Source: JAAYAY01 sp964429355
GTDB taxonomy: Bacteria > Planctomycetota > Planctomycetia > Pirellulales > Thermoguttaceae
Assembly (NCBI GenBank): GCA_964429355.1
Contig: CAYSCH010000002.1
Location: 1 to 64,000, forward strand
Length of the DNA stretch: 64,000 bases
Reading direction: 5' to 3'
The notes beneath the pieces are model-generated. The model saw only the letters and a program-made list of their open reading frames with translations. It searched no databases and had not been told where the DNA came from. Of this stretch, positions 7,964-17,763 are shown piece by piece. Positions within the stretch are counted from its first letter, which is position 1; the number at the start of each line of letters is the position of its first letter. The translations under genes were made by a program, and so were the position numbers.

Positions 7964-10675
7964 TTGCGTTACCCTCGATCTATCGCCTGGCTTGCGGTGG
8001 CCGGACTCTTCGTCTGGGTGTTCGCCGGTGCTCTGTTGGCAGGCGGTGTCTGGGTCTTTCGCGACGCGGGACACTTCTACTTTCCCCTCTATCAGTTCAC
8101 GGGCGAGCAGCTTGCCGTGGGCTCGCCGGCGCTCTGGAACCCCTACGAGAACCTGGGCGTGCCCCTGGCGGCCAACCCCACCTCGGCCCTGTTCTACCCC
8201 CCCGTCTGGATCTTTGGGCTCCCTATCGATCCGGCCTGGGCCTATCGGCTCTATGTTCTTGGTCATGTCGTCCTCGCCCTGGGGGCATCCTATATGCTCG
8301 CCCGGCGCTGGAATGCGTCGCCGCCGGCCGCCATGGTGGCCGGCGTATCCTACGCCTTTTGCGGCAACGTCCTCTACCAGGTCTGCAACGTGGTCTTCCT
8401 CGTGGGCGCCGCCTGGATGCCGCTGGCCCTCCTGGCCTGCGACCGGATGCTGCGGCAAGGAAGCCTTAGGGCTGCCGTGGCCTTCGGGACCACCATGGCG
8501 GCCATGGCCCTCGGCGGCGATCCGCAAACCGCCTACCATGCCGGGCTCCTGGCGACAATCTATGCCCTGATTCTCTGGCGGCGCGAACGAGAAGAACTGG
8601 CTCCGCAGCCGACAGAGAGTTGGCTGATTTGGCGCCCGACCCTCTTGGCAACCGCCGCCGTCGTGGCGCTCTGCCTTGCCGCCGTGCAGGTACTGCCGTC
8701 CATGGAATTCACACGAATCAGCAGTCGGCATAGCAGCGATGTTCCCCGTTCAGTCTACGAACTGGTGTCAGCCGATCCAGCGGAGGATCGGCCCTCTGGG
8801 GGGCACTGGAGCGATGGCCTGCTCCATCGGCGGGTCGATCCGGCAATGCACCATGCCCATGTGTATCACTTCAGCGTCGGCCCCTGGCGGCTCGCCGAGT
8901 ATGTCTGGCCTAATGTCATGGGACGACAGTTTCCCACCCATCGCCGCTGGGTCGATACCATTCCCTCCGAAGGACGGCTCTGGGTTCCGTCGCTCTATAT
9001 GGGGCTCGCGCCGCTCTTGCTGGCTCTGGCCGCGCTGCGATTCCGCAAAGACGATGTGCGGACAGTCTGGCTCTCGTGGTCGGCCCTGTTGTGCGTCGTG
9101 GGCAGCTTCGGCTGGTTCGGCGTGGGCTGGCTGTTGCGGGAGGCGTATGCCGCCGCCGGGGCCGACTACCGTTCAGTGCCAATCGGCCCGCCGATCGGCG
9201 GACTCTACTGGCTGATGACCGTTTTGCTCCCCGGCTACATCTATTTCCGCTACCCGGCCAAGTTGCTCACCCTTGCCGCAATCGCCCTGAGCATGCTCAC
9301 CGCCATCGGCTGGGATCGAGTCTTTCAAGGAGTAAACGCCCGATTTCGCCAGATGATCCTCGCGCTGGCCTGGGCAAGTTCTGCAGGAACGTTGGCGGCG
9401 GCGGGTATCTGGTGGTTTGCGCCCACGGTCTTCCGCTACGTGGCGCCCAACATCATGTTCGGCCCGCTCGATTTCTGCGGGGCGGCGACCGACATCTTCA
9501 GCGCATTCGCCCAGACAGCGGTGATGGCATTTCTCTTCTACCGCCTGATCGGCGGGGCAGGGGAGCATTCGAAATCGCGTCAGACAGCGGCCCTCGTGCT
9601 GGTTGTGCTGGATCTGGCAGTCGCGAACGGCTGGATGGTGCCGACGGTCGATGCGCGGCTCTGGCGGCAGCCCACCCATCTGGCAACACGCATCGGTGAG
9701 GACTACCCGCCGGACGACGGCGTCTATCCGGCACGTGTCTATCGTCAGCCCGGCTGGCTGCCACCGCAATGGCAGGGGGCCGGCTCTCCCGATCGCCTTG
9801 CGGAGGCATTGACCTGGGATCGAGCTACGGTATCCCCCAAACACAACCTGTCGTTCCATCTGGCCGTTTCCGAAGTCTACGGCACGATGATGCCCCATGA
9901 CTATCAGGTCTTTCTCTGGTACATCAAGTATCGCGGCGGCGGAACGATCCCCCGGGGAGCGGACCTGGCGGCCTCGGCCGTCAACTACGCAGTCCTGTCT
10001 GCCGACAAGACGCTCGTCAACGGCACACCGGTCAAACCTGCAGACGGGGCAGGGCAGGGGATCGCGGCCGATCCGCCCCCGCCGGCAGCCACATCGCTGT
10101 GGTTGCCGCACGATCCGATGCCAAGGGCGTGGTTTGTGACCGATCTGGAGGTCCTCAACCCCCTGGAGACCGACGATTGGCGAACCGTCTGGCGACGGAC
10201 GGCCGAGGTGTTTCATCCCGGCGGCAAGCTCCGCAACCTGCGACAATTGGCGGTCGTGGAGGCGTCTGCCGGCGAACTGACGGCAGCAGGCGTGAACCCG
10301 CTGAAACAGTCAGAATCAGGTTCTGTCGAAACGGCCTGCCGCATCATTTCCTACGAGCCGGCCCGAGTCGAGCTGCAGGTCAAAACGAACCGTTCCGGCC
10401 TGGTCGTACTGGCCGATCAGTTCTTTCCCGGCTGGCAGGCCAAGGTGCAAACGGAAGGGCAGGGGGGGCGAGTTGCTCCCATCCTTCGAACGAATCGCAT
10501 CATGCGCGGAGTCTGGGTGAAGGCAGGGGAGCACCGGATTGTGTTCCATTACCGGCCCAGGAGTGTTGTTTACGGCGGCATGGTGAGCATTGCCGGCTGG
10601 TTCGTCTTGGCAGTATTGGGCATAATTCAGATTCGACGTCACCCCAGCAGAAGTGAGCGCAGCCAATCATGCTGA
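7964..10675 (+). CDS. YfhO-like multi-pass membrane protein
   Basis: A 903-residue polytopic membrane protein. About a dozen hydrophobic segments fill the first 550 residues, and a soluble, probably periplasmic domain fills the rest, ending with a single helix. The early sequence FRDAGHFYFPLYQFTG, with LWNPYENLGVPLAANP, is typical of YfhO-like proteins, which resemble GT-C glycosyltransferases and are linked with cell-surface glycosylation. Translation seems to start at a TTG (7964). The stop overlaps the next gene's start, suggesting an operon with the LamG protein. Donor and acceptor are unknown. Confidence 0.8.
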   Translation: MRYPRSIAWLAVAGLFVWVFAGALLAGGVWVFRDAGHFYFPLYQFTGEQLAVGSPALWNPYENLGVPLAANPTSALFYPPVWIFGLPIDPAWAYRLYVLGHVVLALGASYMLARRWNASPPAAMVAGVSYAFCGNVLYQVCNVVFLVGAAWMPLALLACDRMLRQGSLRAAVAFGTTMAAMALGGDPQTAYHAGLLATIYALILWRREREELAPQPTESWLIWRPTLLATAAVVALCLAAVQVLPSMEFTRISSRHSSDVPRSVYELVSADPAEDRPSGGHWSDGLLHRRVDPAMHHAHVYHFSVGPWRLAEYVWPNVMGRQFPTHRRWVDTIPSEGRLWVPSLYMGLAPLLLALAALRFRKDDVRTVWLSWSALLCVVGSFGWFGVGWLLREAYAAAGADYRSVPIGPPIGGLYWLMTVLLPGYIYFRYPAKLLTLAAIALSMLTAIGWDRVFQGVNARFRQMILALAWASSAGTLAAAGIWWFAPTVFRYVAPNIMFGPLDFCGAATDIFSAFAQTAVMAFLFYRLIGGAGEHSKSRQTAALVLVVLDLAVANGWMVPTVDARLWRQPTHLATRIGEDYPPDDGVYPARVYRQPGWLPPQWQGAGSPDRLAEALTWDRATVSPKHNLSFHLAVSEVYGTMMPHDYQVFLWYIKYRGGGTIPRGADLAASAVNYAVLSADKTLVNGTPVKPADGAGQGIAADPPPPAATSLWLPHDPMPRAWFVTDLEVLNPLETDDWRTVWRRTAEVFHPGGKLRNLRQLAVVEASAGELTAAGVNPLKQSESGSVETACRIISYEPARVELQVKTNRSGLVVLADQFFPGWQAKVQTEGQGGRVAPILRTNRIMRGVWVKAGEHRIVFHYRPRSVVYGGMVSIAGWFVLAVLGIIQIRRHPSRSERSQSC

Positions 10676-12048
10676 GAGTCTATCCCAAGACCACAAAGAA
10701 TGCCCCCCACGGGCGGACGGTAGCCGGGACGGCTAGAGTTTTGTTATCAGCTCCCAGACTTCTTGTCCTGTCGGCGATTCTCCTGGCGACCTGCACCGTT
10801 CTCCTCGCCGATCAGCCCGGTGACCACCTCACCCAGGTGGCACAGACCAAGGGATTGATTGCCTTCTGGGACTTCGCGTTCACCGAGAACGGCACTTGGT
10901 CTTCCTACCACGACCCGGCCGTGATCGACCGTGGTTATCCCGTCTTCCTGCGGCGGATTGGCGACCCAAACGTCTACACGCCCGAGACCTGGCCCCACAA
11001 AGACGAACCGTCAAAGCTCCAGTTCGATTCGACCGGCCCCTTCGGCAAGGCCGTGCGGTTCAACGAGGGCTATGTCTTCGCTGAAGTGCCACGAAGCGCT
11101 TTCGATCAGACACCGCTCGATCTTGGCGGTCGTCGGCCGTTCACACTCATCGCCTGGGTCAAGTTTGTCGGCCGGCGGCATCTCGTGGCCGGCATCTGGG
11201 ACGAAGGGGGGTGGAACAAGTACGGCGGCCGGCGGCAAGCGGCGTTGTTCGGCGGCCTGTTCGGTTCCAAGAGCGTGATCGCCCACGTCTCGGCCACCGG
11301 AGCAGCAAGCTATCCGCAATCAACCCTCGCCGGTGCGCAGTACGCTCGCTGCCGAGCGATCGACGGCCAGGACTTCGACAACAACCAGTGGGTCGCCATG
11401 GTAATGACCTTCGATCCCGACCGACAAGAGGTAATTGCCTATACCAACGGCACGGCTACCCCCACCGAGATCACCGATCCGGTGGCTGCCGATGTCTTCC
11501 GGCCCAAGTCCCCCATTGCCAGCAACCCGTACCATTTCCCCTGGCCGATCTACTCGCCACGGGCGTTTGCGATCAAGTTCAACGGCTACAACGTGGAATC
11601 CTCGGGCGTCTACGAACACTGGCTTGAGGTCGACACGATCGGCAGCACCGTCACCTATCGCCGAGATTCTCTGGCCCCCGGCCGCCTCAAGGAAAAGTAT
11701 CGGGTGACGGTTGATGTGGAGCGGCAGGGCCAGCGTCTTCTGGACCAACCGCTGGTCTTCGTGGCCAACGACAAGGCGTCCGCCAAACTGCCCAAGGGCG
11801 TCCAGATCGGCGAGGGCGACCGAATCATCGTTTCGCTCGAAGAACGAAAGGCTTCTCGATGGCGAGAGGTCGGATCCAAGATCAACCACAGAATCCAACA
11901 GGGCGCCCCCTTCATGTTCGGCCGGGCCCTGGGGTTGGGCAAGGAGCCGCTCGAACACGGAACCCAGCTCTTCATCGACGGCGTCGCCGTCTTCAATCGC
12001 GTCCTCACCCCCGATGAGCTTCAGGCCCTGGCATTCACCAGCAACTAG
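10669..12048 (+). CDS. Secreted LamG-like (concanavalin-fold) protein
   Basis: A 459-residue protein with an N-terminal hydrophobic export segment (about residues 25-45), then a LamG/concanavalin-type domain beginning LIAFWDFAF and continuing with FTLIAWVKF and NNQWVAMVMTFDPDR. Such domains bind sugars and are abundant in planctomycete secreted proteins. The C-terminal segment ends in FNRVLTPDELQALA, the typical last strand of these modules. The ATG overlaps the stop of the upstream membrane protein, so the two are probably co-expressed. No catalytic motif is seen. Confidence 0.75.
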   Translation: MLRVYPKTTKNAPHGRTVAGTARVLLSAPRLLVLSAILLATCTVLLADQPGDHLTQVAQTKGLIAFWDFAFTENGTWSSYHDPAVIDRGYPVFLRRIGDPNVYTPETWPHKDEPSKLQFDSTGPFGKAVRFNEGYVFAEVPRSAFDQTPLDLGGRRPFTLIAWVKFVGRRHLVAGIWDEGGWNKYGGRRQAALFGGLFGSKSVIAHVSATGAASYPQSTLAGAQYARCRAIDGQDFDNNQWVAMVMTFDPDRQEVIAYTNGTATPTEITDPVAADVFRPKSPIASNPYHFPWPIYSPRAFAIKFNGYNVESSGVYEHWLEVDTIGSTVTYRRDSLAPGRLKEKYRVTVDVERQGQRLLDQPLVFVANDKASAKLPKGVQIGEGDRIIVSLEERKASRWREVGSKINHRIQQGAPFMFGRALGLGKEPLEHGTQLFIDGVAVFNRVLTPDELQALAFTSN

Positions 12049-12072
12049 CGATTACCCACTCGCCCGGCCACA

Positions 12073-12187
12073 CTCCCAGTGGGTCGCTCCTGCCGGGTGC
12101 GACGTGCGACGTCACTCGCCAGGCATAACTCACGCGGGATCCATCCGCTTGCACCTTTCGTGTGCCACTGGCGTCTCGCCAGTGATG
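12073..12187. repeat. Intergenic direct repeat, copy 1
   Basis: About 115 bases nearly identical to 12262-12375. It ends in the hairpin CACTGGCG-TCT-CGCCAGTG, itself enclosed by TGCCA/TGGCA. No open frame is shared between copies. It is probably a dispersed palindromic repeat unit of this genome. Confidence 0.7.
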
Positions 12188-12261
12188 GCACGGCCCTGAC
12201 GCACCTGTTTACATACCACCACGCACATACCGGTGTAGTATTGACATGGCACTCCGCTGTC

Positions 12262-12375
12262 CTCCCAGTGGGTCGCTCCTGCCGGGTGCGACGTGCCACA
12301 TCACTCGCCAGGTATGACGCACGCGGGATCCATCCGCTTGCACCTTTCGTATGCCACCGGCGTCCCGCCAATGCC
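12262..12375. repeat. Intergenic direct repeat, copy 2
   Basis: Second copy of the unit at 12073-12187, same orientation, offset 189 bases and roughly 90 percent identical. The terminal hairpin is degraded here (CCGGCG-TCC-CGCCAA). The spacer and both copies fill the 426-base gap between the LamG gene and the amidohydrolase. Confidence 0.7.
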
Positions 12376-12474
12376 ATTGTGAGGCGGGCTCTATTGTCGA
12401 CATGCTACCATGAATACACCTGTATATCTTGATAGGACTCGCCATGCTCAAGCCCCCGGAAACGAACAGGCGCT

Positions 12475-14163
12475 CTATTCCGCTGCATACACCACCTTGC
12501 CGCCAATGATCGTATACTCCACCCTCGTCGAGAGGACTTCATCCTCCCGGCAGCTCAGCAGGTCCCGTGAGAGCACGACCATGTCGGCGAGTTTTCCTGG
12601 GCTCAGTGAGCCTTTGAGGTCTTCTTCGAACGCCGCCCAGGCGGCATCGATCGTGTAGGATCGCAAGGCCTCCTGGCGGCTCATGCACTGCTCGGGAAAG
12701 AACCTGGTGCCGTCGGCCAGCCGCCGCGTGATGCTCGCATAGAAACTCCCGATCGGGTCGACGTCTTCAACCGGCGCATCGGTTCCGTTGATCACCACGG
12801 CGCCCTCTTCGAGCAGACTCCGCCAGGCATAGGCCCCTTCGCGCGAGCGTTTCTCCCCAAACCGGTCGATCACAAACACCGCGTCCGACGTGCAGTGGAT
12901 TCCCTGCATGGCGGCCACCACCCCAAGTTCGACAAATCGCTCCATATCCGCAGGGTGCAGGTGCTGGGCGTGCTCGATCCGCCAGCGGCGGGAGCCCTCA
13001 CGGGGATAGGCGGCGAACGTCTGTTCATACAGATTGAGAACCTCCCGGTTGGCCAGATCGCCGATTGCATGGGTGCAGAGCTGCATGTCGTGCTCGGCCG
13101 CCAGCCTCGCCGTTTCCCACAGTGCGTCGAACGAATTGAGTTGCAGGCCCCGGCTGCCGGGCAGGTCGTTGTACGGTTCCAGGAGCCACGCGCCATGGGC
13201 ACCGAGGGCCCCGTCGATGAACCGCTTGATCGCCCGAACAGTCAGAAAGTGGTTCCCGTCGCCGAGAATGCGATACTCGGGCAACCGCTTCGCAAGTTCC
13301 GCATTGCCCTCCGAGATCATAACCCACAGCCGCACCGGCAGTCGCCCTTCTTCGGCAAGACGCCGGTAGCGATCGATTTGCGCGAACGATGCACCCGCAT
13401 CGTGAAAACTGGTGATCCCTTTGCGAAGGCATTCTTCCCCGGCCAGCCGGATTGCCTTCTCGATCTCCTCGTCGGTTGCCAGCGCCTGGTCGGCCACTCG
13501 GTACAGCAGGCCCTGCGCCGCCTCTCGAAACACACCCGTCGGACGTCGCTCTCCATCGCGAAGGATCTCTCCGCCCGCCGGGGCCTTCGTATCTGGACCG
13601 ATGCCAGCCAACTCCATCGCCTTGGCATTGGCAAGGCTCATGTGCCCTGTGCCGTGGGTCAACAGCACGGGATGATCGGGCACCGCCTCGCTGAGGGCCG
13701 TGTGGATGGGGTAGCCCTCCACGTTCGGCTCAACCGGCGGATTCCACTTGGCTTGGTGCCAGCCCCGGCCGAGAATCCACTGACCCGCCGGCCGGTCCAC
13801 CGCTGCCCGTCGGACTCGTTCGACGAGTTCTTCCCAGTTGGCCACCTTCGACAGGTCGAGGATCATCTTCGACTCACCCAGATCCAGAAAATGGGCGTGC
13901 CCTTCGACAAATCCCGGAAAAGCCGTCTTGCCGCGGATGTCGACAACTTGCGTGCTCGGACCGATGTGGCTCTCCACCTCTTCTCTGGAGCCGACGGCCA
14001 GCACCCGTCCCTCGCGACACGCGAGGGCTTCAACCGCAGGCGACGATTCATCGAGTGTAACGATCCGTCCGCCAAGCAGCACGAGGTCAGCCGGTTCGGC
14101 GGCCGGAAGCTGTGCAGCGGCCAGAGACACCAGAGCCACTCCAAGCGTTCGCATGCTCATCAT
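12475..14163 (-). CDS. Secreted amidohydrolase, YtcJ-like
   Basis: Metal-dependent hydrolase of the amidohydrolase superfamily, YtcJ/exoenzyme-like group, about 562 residues. The first metal-binding motif is FPGFVEGHAHFLDLG. Further signatures are LLTHGTGHMSLANAKAMELAGI, a C-terminal TDAPVEDVDP with the metal Asp, and SRQEALRSYTIDAAWAAFEED. The start at 14163 opens a signal peptide (RTLGVALVSLAAAQLPAAEPA) and has GGAG nine bases upstream; the frame stays open far upstream but without such features. Substrates of this group are mostly unknown amides or cyclic compounds. Confidence 0.85.
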   Translation of the reverse strand: MMSMRTLGVALVSLAAAQLPAAEPADLVLLGGRIVTLDESSPAVEALACREGRVLAVGSREEVESHIGPSTQVVDIRGKTAFPGFVEGHAHFLDLGESKMILDLSKVANWEELVERVRRAAVDRPAGQWILGRGWHQAKWNPPVEPNVEGYPIHTALSEAVPDHPVLLTHGTGHMSLANAKAMELAGIGPDTKAPAGGEILRDGERRPTGVFREAAQGLLYRVADQALATDEEIEKAIRLAGEECLRKGITSFHDAGASFAQIDRYRRLAEEGRLPVRLWVMISEGNAELAKRLPEYRILGDGNHFLTVRAIKRFIDGALGAHGAWLLEPYNDLPGSRGLQLNSFDALWETARLAAEHDMQLCTHAIGDLANREVLNLYEQTFAAYPREGSRRWRIEHAQHLHPADMERFVELGVVAAMQGIHCTSDAVFVIDRFGEKRSREGAYAWRSLLEEGAVVINGTDAPVEDVDPIGSFYASITRRLADGTRFFPEQCMSRQEALRSYTIDAAWAAFEEDLKGSLSPGKLADMVVLSRDLLSCREDEVLSTRVEYTIIGGKVVYAAE

Positions 14164-14429
14164 GACGCCTGTCTCCAAGAAATCTGCATTTGTCCACGCC
14201 AGAACCAGGCCCCGCACAAAACACGGATCCTGCACGAATACCCGAGCAATGAGCCACTTGGAAGCACGCAGGTGCCGCTGCATTGTAACAAATGGGGGAT
14301 CCAGGTTCAGGTTTCCGGATCCAGAACCATCTCGGTGTTGTCTGATCGAAAACCCCGTATCGCGTCGCTCCCACTCCCTCCCGGCTGGCATGGAGCCGGA
14401 TGCAGGTAATCCCTTGCCGGCGAACGTGC

Positions 14430-15971
14430 TTAGTGTTCGATCCGCTTCAGCCCGGCCTGCTCGTCCGGAATGGCGATCCTCACAGCGCCGGTACAACCGG
14501 TCTCTTTGCTGGACTTGCCTTCAGCAATGAGGAATCGGCCGTCGGCCAGGCCGACAACTCCCAGGGAACAGTCAAACTGCCATTTGCCGACCAGCCCGAA
14601 CGCCTCGTCTGCCACCAGGAGCATCTTGGGATTGCCGTAGCAGCCGAACCACCAGCGGCCCTCGGCGAAGGCAACCGTCTGGATTCCCATCAACGTGTAG
14701 CCGCTGGCCAGCACATGGCGCTTCTGCAGGCCGAAGGCTGAGTCATACTCGTAAACGTAGTTCTCGTTGAACCCGGGGGGGAGTCCGCCGACGATGAAGA
14801 ACCGGCCGTCCAGCCAGGCCATCCCGCCCGCTCCGTGAACGACGTCCTGCGTTTCGTGACGGGCAAGTTCGTCGAGCGTGACCGCATCGTAGACATAGAC
14901 CCACGAGTCGGCCTTGCCTGCCGGCTGGTTGAACTGGCCCAGATTGACGGCCACGAACAGTTTGCCGTCCACATGGCACAGGTCGCCGTGGTGACTGGCA
15001 ACCGGGATCTGCCTGAGTACCTTGCCATCCAGATCCGTCTTGACGAGTTGGTCGGTGAACGACCAGTAGATCGCGTCGCGATCGTTCGTCGAGATGCCTT
15101 GAAGATGTTTCCCGTAATGCCCCTCGCAGGCCACAGAGTGGAAACGCCTTGCGTCCTTGAGCCGCAGGAGCAAATTGGGATCATCGGTATAGATCCGGTC
15201 GACGCCCGCATCGAGCATGCGGAGCATCGCCTGGCGATCATTGACGGTCCACGCGCCCGCATCAAGACCAGCGGCGTGGATCTTCTCAACCATTTCCTTC
15301 GTGACCGTGTTGGATTGCAGCACGAGCGACTCGAAGCCGTGCTTCTTGGCCACCAGAAGATCGGCATCGATATCCGATTGGGTCCGGTCCCAGAAGACCG
15401 GCATTTCCGGGGCCAGTCGCTTGACCTCCGCCATGTATTGGAGGCTGCCATCGTTGAACCCTACCCACGGTTCAGCCTTGAGTTGCCTGACGATCGCGAT
15501 TGCGTCGGCAACGCAGGGCATTTTGGGCTGGAGAGAAACTCTGCTCTTATGTTGCGTCGTCACCAGCCGCAGGACGTCTTCCAGGAGCGGAATGGTGTGT
15601 TTTGGCACTTCCTGGACCGTCTTGCCGTTCCGCTTGCGAAAATCGGCCGCAACGTCGACCGCGAGAAGCTCTTCGTAGGTCGAGTCTCCGACGACAAGGC
15701 CTTTGTCGCCGACGCGTTCGGTCGTCGGATCGTGGGTGACGACGATCTTGCCGTCCTTGGTGCGGTAGATATCGATTTCGAGCCAATCGGCGCCCGCATC
15801 GATACCGCCTCGGATGGCGGGGAGCGTGTTTTCAGGAAACTCAATCGAGTTGCCGCGATGGGCGGTCACGCCATTCTCGATAACCGATTCGTTGGTTGGC
15901 AGCTCCGCGCCATGGACGACCGGGCATGTGACGATCGCAATGACCGCTGCCAGACTCGATGCACATCTCAT
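14430..15971 (-). CDS. Glycerophosphodiester phosphodiesterase with C-terminal propeller domain
   Basis: A 513-residue exported protein. Residues about 1-20 form a signal peptide. Residues about 35-275 are a GDPD TIM barrel with the catalytic HRG in VTAHRGNSIEFPENTLPA, the metal ligands in WLEIDIYRTKDG and the second His in THDPTTERV; it ends with TVNDRQAMLRMLDAGVDRIYTDDP. Instead of stopping there, as most GDPDs do, another 230 residues follow with repeated strands such as GDLCHVDGKLFVAVNLGQF and GGMAWLDGRFFIVGG, suggesting a beta-propeller. The domain could bind or sense the substrate. The start ATG at 15971 opens the signal peptide. Confidence 0.82.
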   Translation of the reverse strand: MRCASSLAAVIAIVTCPVVHGAELPTNESVIENGVTAHRGNSIEFPENTLPAIRGGIDAGADWLEIDIYRTKDGKIVVTHDPTTERVGDKGLVVGDSTYEELLAVDVAADFRKRNGKTVQEVPKHTIPLLEDVLRLVTTQHKSRVSLQPKMPCVADAIAIVRQLKAEPWVGFNDGSLQYMAEVKRLAPEMPVFWDRTQSDIDADLLVAKKHGFESLVLQSNTVTKEMVEKIHAAGLDAGAWTVNDRQAMLRMLDAGVDRIYTDDPNLLLRLKDARRFHSVACEGHYGKHLQGISTNDRDAIYWSFTDQLVKTDLDGKVLRQIPVASHHGDLCHVDGKLFVAVNLGQFNQPAGKADSWVYVYDAVTLDELARHETQDVVHGAGGMAWLDGRFFIVGGLPPGFNENYVYEYDSAFGLQKRHVLASGYTLMGIQTVAFAEGRWWFGCYGNPKMLLVADEAFGLVGKWQFDCSLGVVGLADGRFLIAEGKSSKETGCTGAVRIAIPDEQAGLKRIEH

Positions 15972-16200
15972 CAACAGGTTCCTTAGTAGAAATGACGACA
16001 ACGCCCTGTTTTTCAGGAGCCGCCGTTCATTTCTTCCGGCCGCTCTTACAAAGCAGTTCCACCAAACTGCGTGGATAGGGAGCAGCCTACCGCGGTGAGG
16101 CCCGGCCTGCAAGCGATCCACCGTCTGAGGCGGAGATTCACAGCAGAATCGCGCCGGGATACTGCCAGGAATAGCGAAGATGCCCGTCGGGGAAATGGAT

Positions 16201-16311
16201 CTATTGGCGGATGTCGTTTGGATCCTCCGACTCCGTCTTGGAGACGCAATAGGAGCACGCGGCGTTACAGGCCTTGGTCCCGCACACCATGGTGAAGGTG
16301 TGAATCCGCAT
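16201..16311 (-). pseudogene. Radical SAM protein, N-terminal remnant
   Basis: A 36-codon frame whose sequence CGTKACNAACSYCVSK contains the radical SAM CxxxCxxC cluster motif (CNAACSYC). It starts two bases after the upstream gene's stop, with GGAGGG placed correctly before the ATG, so it was clearly a translated gene start. It stops after 36 residues, and the 230 bases up to the next gene hold no continuation that I can read. It is best taken as the stump of a deleted radical SAM gene. A genuine small FeS peptide is a remote option. Confidence 0.6.
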
Positions 16312-16313
16312 GG

Positions 16314-17564
16314 CTATTCCCTCCCTCCGTACCTCGTATCGGCCGCCCAGATTTCCCGAATCGCCTCTTCCTGCCCGAACCCGTCGGGAGTGGCGTCGCT
16401 CGGCATGTTGGCGAAGTACCAGTGTTTTCCATCAACGGGTGTGTGGACCACCCGGCTGCCCGGCATCTGCAGATAACCCGCCTGGTCGTGCTCGCGAACC
16501 CATTTCCAGGCATAACGGAGCCACTCGTTGCGATAGTCAAGCGGCTGGTGGGCGAACCAGCTCATCTCGTCGTAACCCCAGACCCAACAGCCACCGACGC
16601 CCGGCTGTCCCGGTCGATCGCTCGCGCCCCAGTTGTCGACCTCCACGAGATAGGGGAGGTGATCACACATCCATCCGCCCGGCGCGACCCCGCCGCGGCT
16701 TCGGCCGTAGATTGCGTCAGTGAACCCGACCTCCAGGATCCCTTCCTGGGGGCGCTCAGGGACTTCCTTGATACGCAAGGGAAACGAGTGGAAGTCCAAA
16801 AGCAACCGGTCGCCTCGCAGCAGGCCGCCGCTGGGAACATGGGCGTCGCACAGGACCCAGTGGCGGCGAGCGTGGTCCGCGGCGTAACTGCGAACCAGGT
16901 CCAGCACCTGGCCCCAGTGCTGCGAGTCGGGATCATTGCGATTCATCAATTCCGCCTGGCCGAAATGCAGGGCCTCAACGCCGGCGCCGATGTAGCTTCG
17001 AGCGAGAAAGTAGAACCAAAGCCGGGTTTCCGGCCGGCTCACATCGGGCACGGAGGCACCACTGCCCCAGTGATCATGGAACCTGCCGTCCGAGAACAGC
17101 ATGGCGTCATAGTCGAAGCTCCGTTCTTCGACGGGCACCCCAAACGCTTCAAAGGCCCATCCAGGTACCGCAACCCGTTCAACCTGGCGCGAGACGATCT
17201 CGAAAAGGCATGCCTGAAGCACCATGTCCGGGTCGATTTTGTGAACCCGCTCCGAGTTCCGTCTGGCTTGGGCAAACAGTTCTGGCAGGTCCGCTTCACC
17301 ACCCCAGCGGAAGACGGACCGCCCAATGAACTTGGCTCCCACGTGGGTGAGCATCCGCATGTTGTCGTCAAAATCGCCTTTTCCCGTAAGCAGATCCGAG
17401 AACGTGATCGACCGGGCCAGGTAGTTCTCGAGGACCTCACGCGAAACTGGGCCATCAAAGTGGTAGTCTTCCGAGAAAGCCCCATTGCCGCTGAAGATCG
17501 CAAGGAGCAAGGCGAACGTGGACGGCAAACAACGCTGCCGCGATATCTGGGGAGAGCGGGCCAT
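16314..17564 (-). CDS. Secreted protein of unknown function, possible TIM-barrel
   Basis: A 416-residue protein with a signal peptide (CLPSTFALLLAIFSGNGAFS). I do not recognise the family. The body has the look of a glycosidase-type barrel: repeated strand-helix units, sequences such as GVEALHFGQAELMNRND and HWVLCDAHVPSGG, and many Trp, Asp and His residues (GGWMCDHLPYLVEVDNWG). No confirmed catalytic pair is visible. The start at 17564 has AAGGAAGG seven to ten bases upstream. The radical SAM stump follows immediately downstream with coupled spacing, hinting at a former operon for anaerobic or sugar modification. Confidence 0.65.
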   Translation of the reverse strand: MARSPQISRQRCLPSTFALLLAIFSGNGAFSEDYHFDGPVSREVLENYLARSITFSDLLTGKGDFDDNMRMLTHVGAKFIGRSVFRWGGEADLPELFAQARRNSERVHKIDPDMVLQACLFEIVSRQVERVAVPGWAFEAFGVPVEERSFDYDAMLFSDGRFHDHWGSGASVPDVSRPETRLWFYFLARSYIGAGVEALHFGQAELMNRNDPDSQHWGQVLDLVRSYAADHARRHWVLCDAHVPSGGLLRGDRLLLDFHSFPLRIKEVPERPQEGILEVGFTDAIYGRSRGGVAPGGWMCDHLPYLVEVDNWGASDRPGQPGVGGCWVWGYDEMSWFAHQPLDYRNEWLRYAWKWVREHDQAGYLQMPGSRVVHTPVDGKHWYFANMPSDATPDGFGQEEAIREIWAADTRYGGRE

Positions 17565-17763
17565 TCTTGGACCTTCCTTCGACGTAACCAGGGAACGTGC
17601 AGAGATCATCCATAGCCGGTCGCTTCGGCGGGCAACGCGGTCCCGCTGCGCCGCTACGGCCGTGGGGCTCACTTGAATTTGCAGCGACGATCAGTACGAT
17701 CATATTACCTTGCCGTGGAGCAATCCAGCCGCCGCGTTCCGTTATTTGCCCAGGGAGGCAACT

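Noticed and set aside
12073..12375. The 115-base repeats as a CRISPR or tRNA-derived array
   Set aside because: Only two copies with one long spacer and no cloverleaf or short regular repeats.
12895..14409. Plus-strand frame of about 500 codons opposite the amidohydrolase
   Set aside because: It is antisense to a gene with clear catalytic motifs and reads as low-information Arg/Pro/His-rich sequence.
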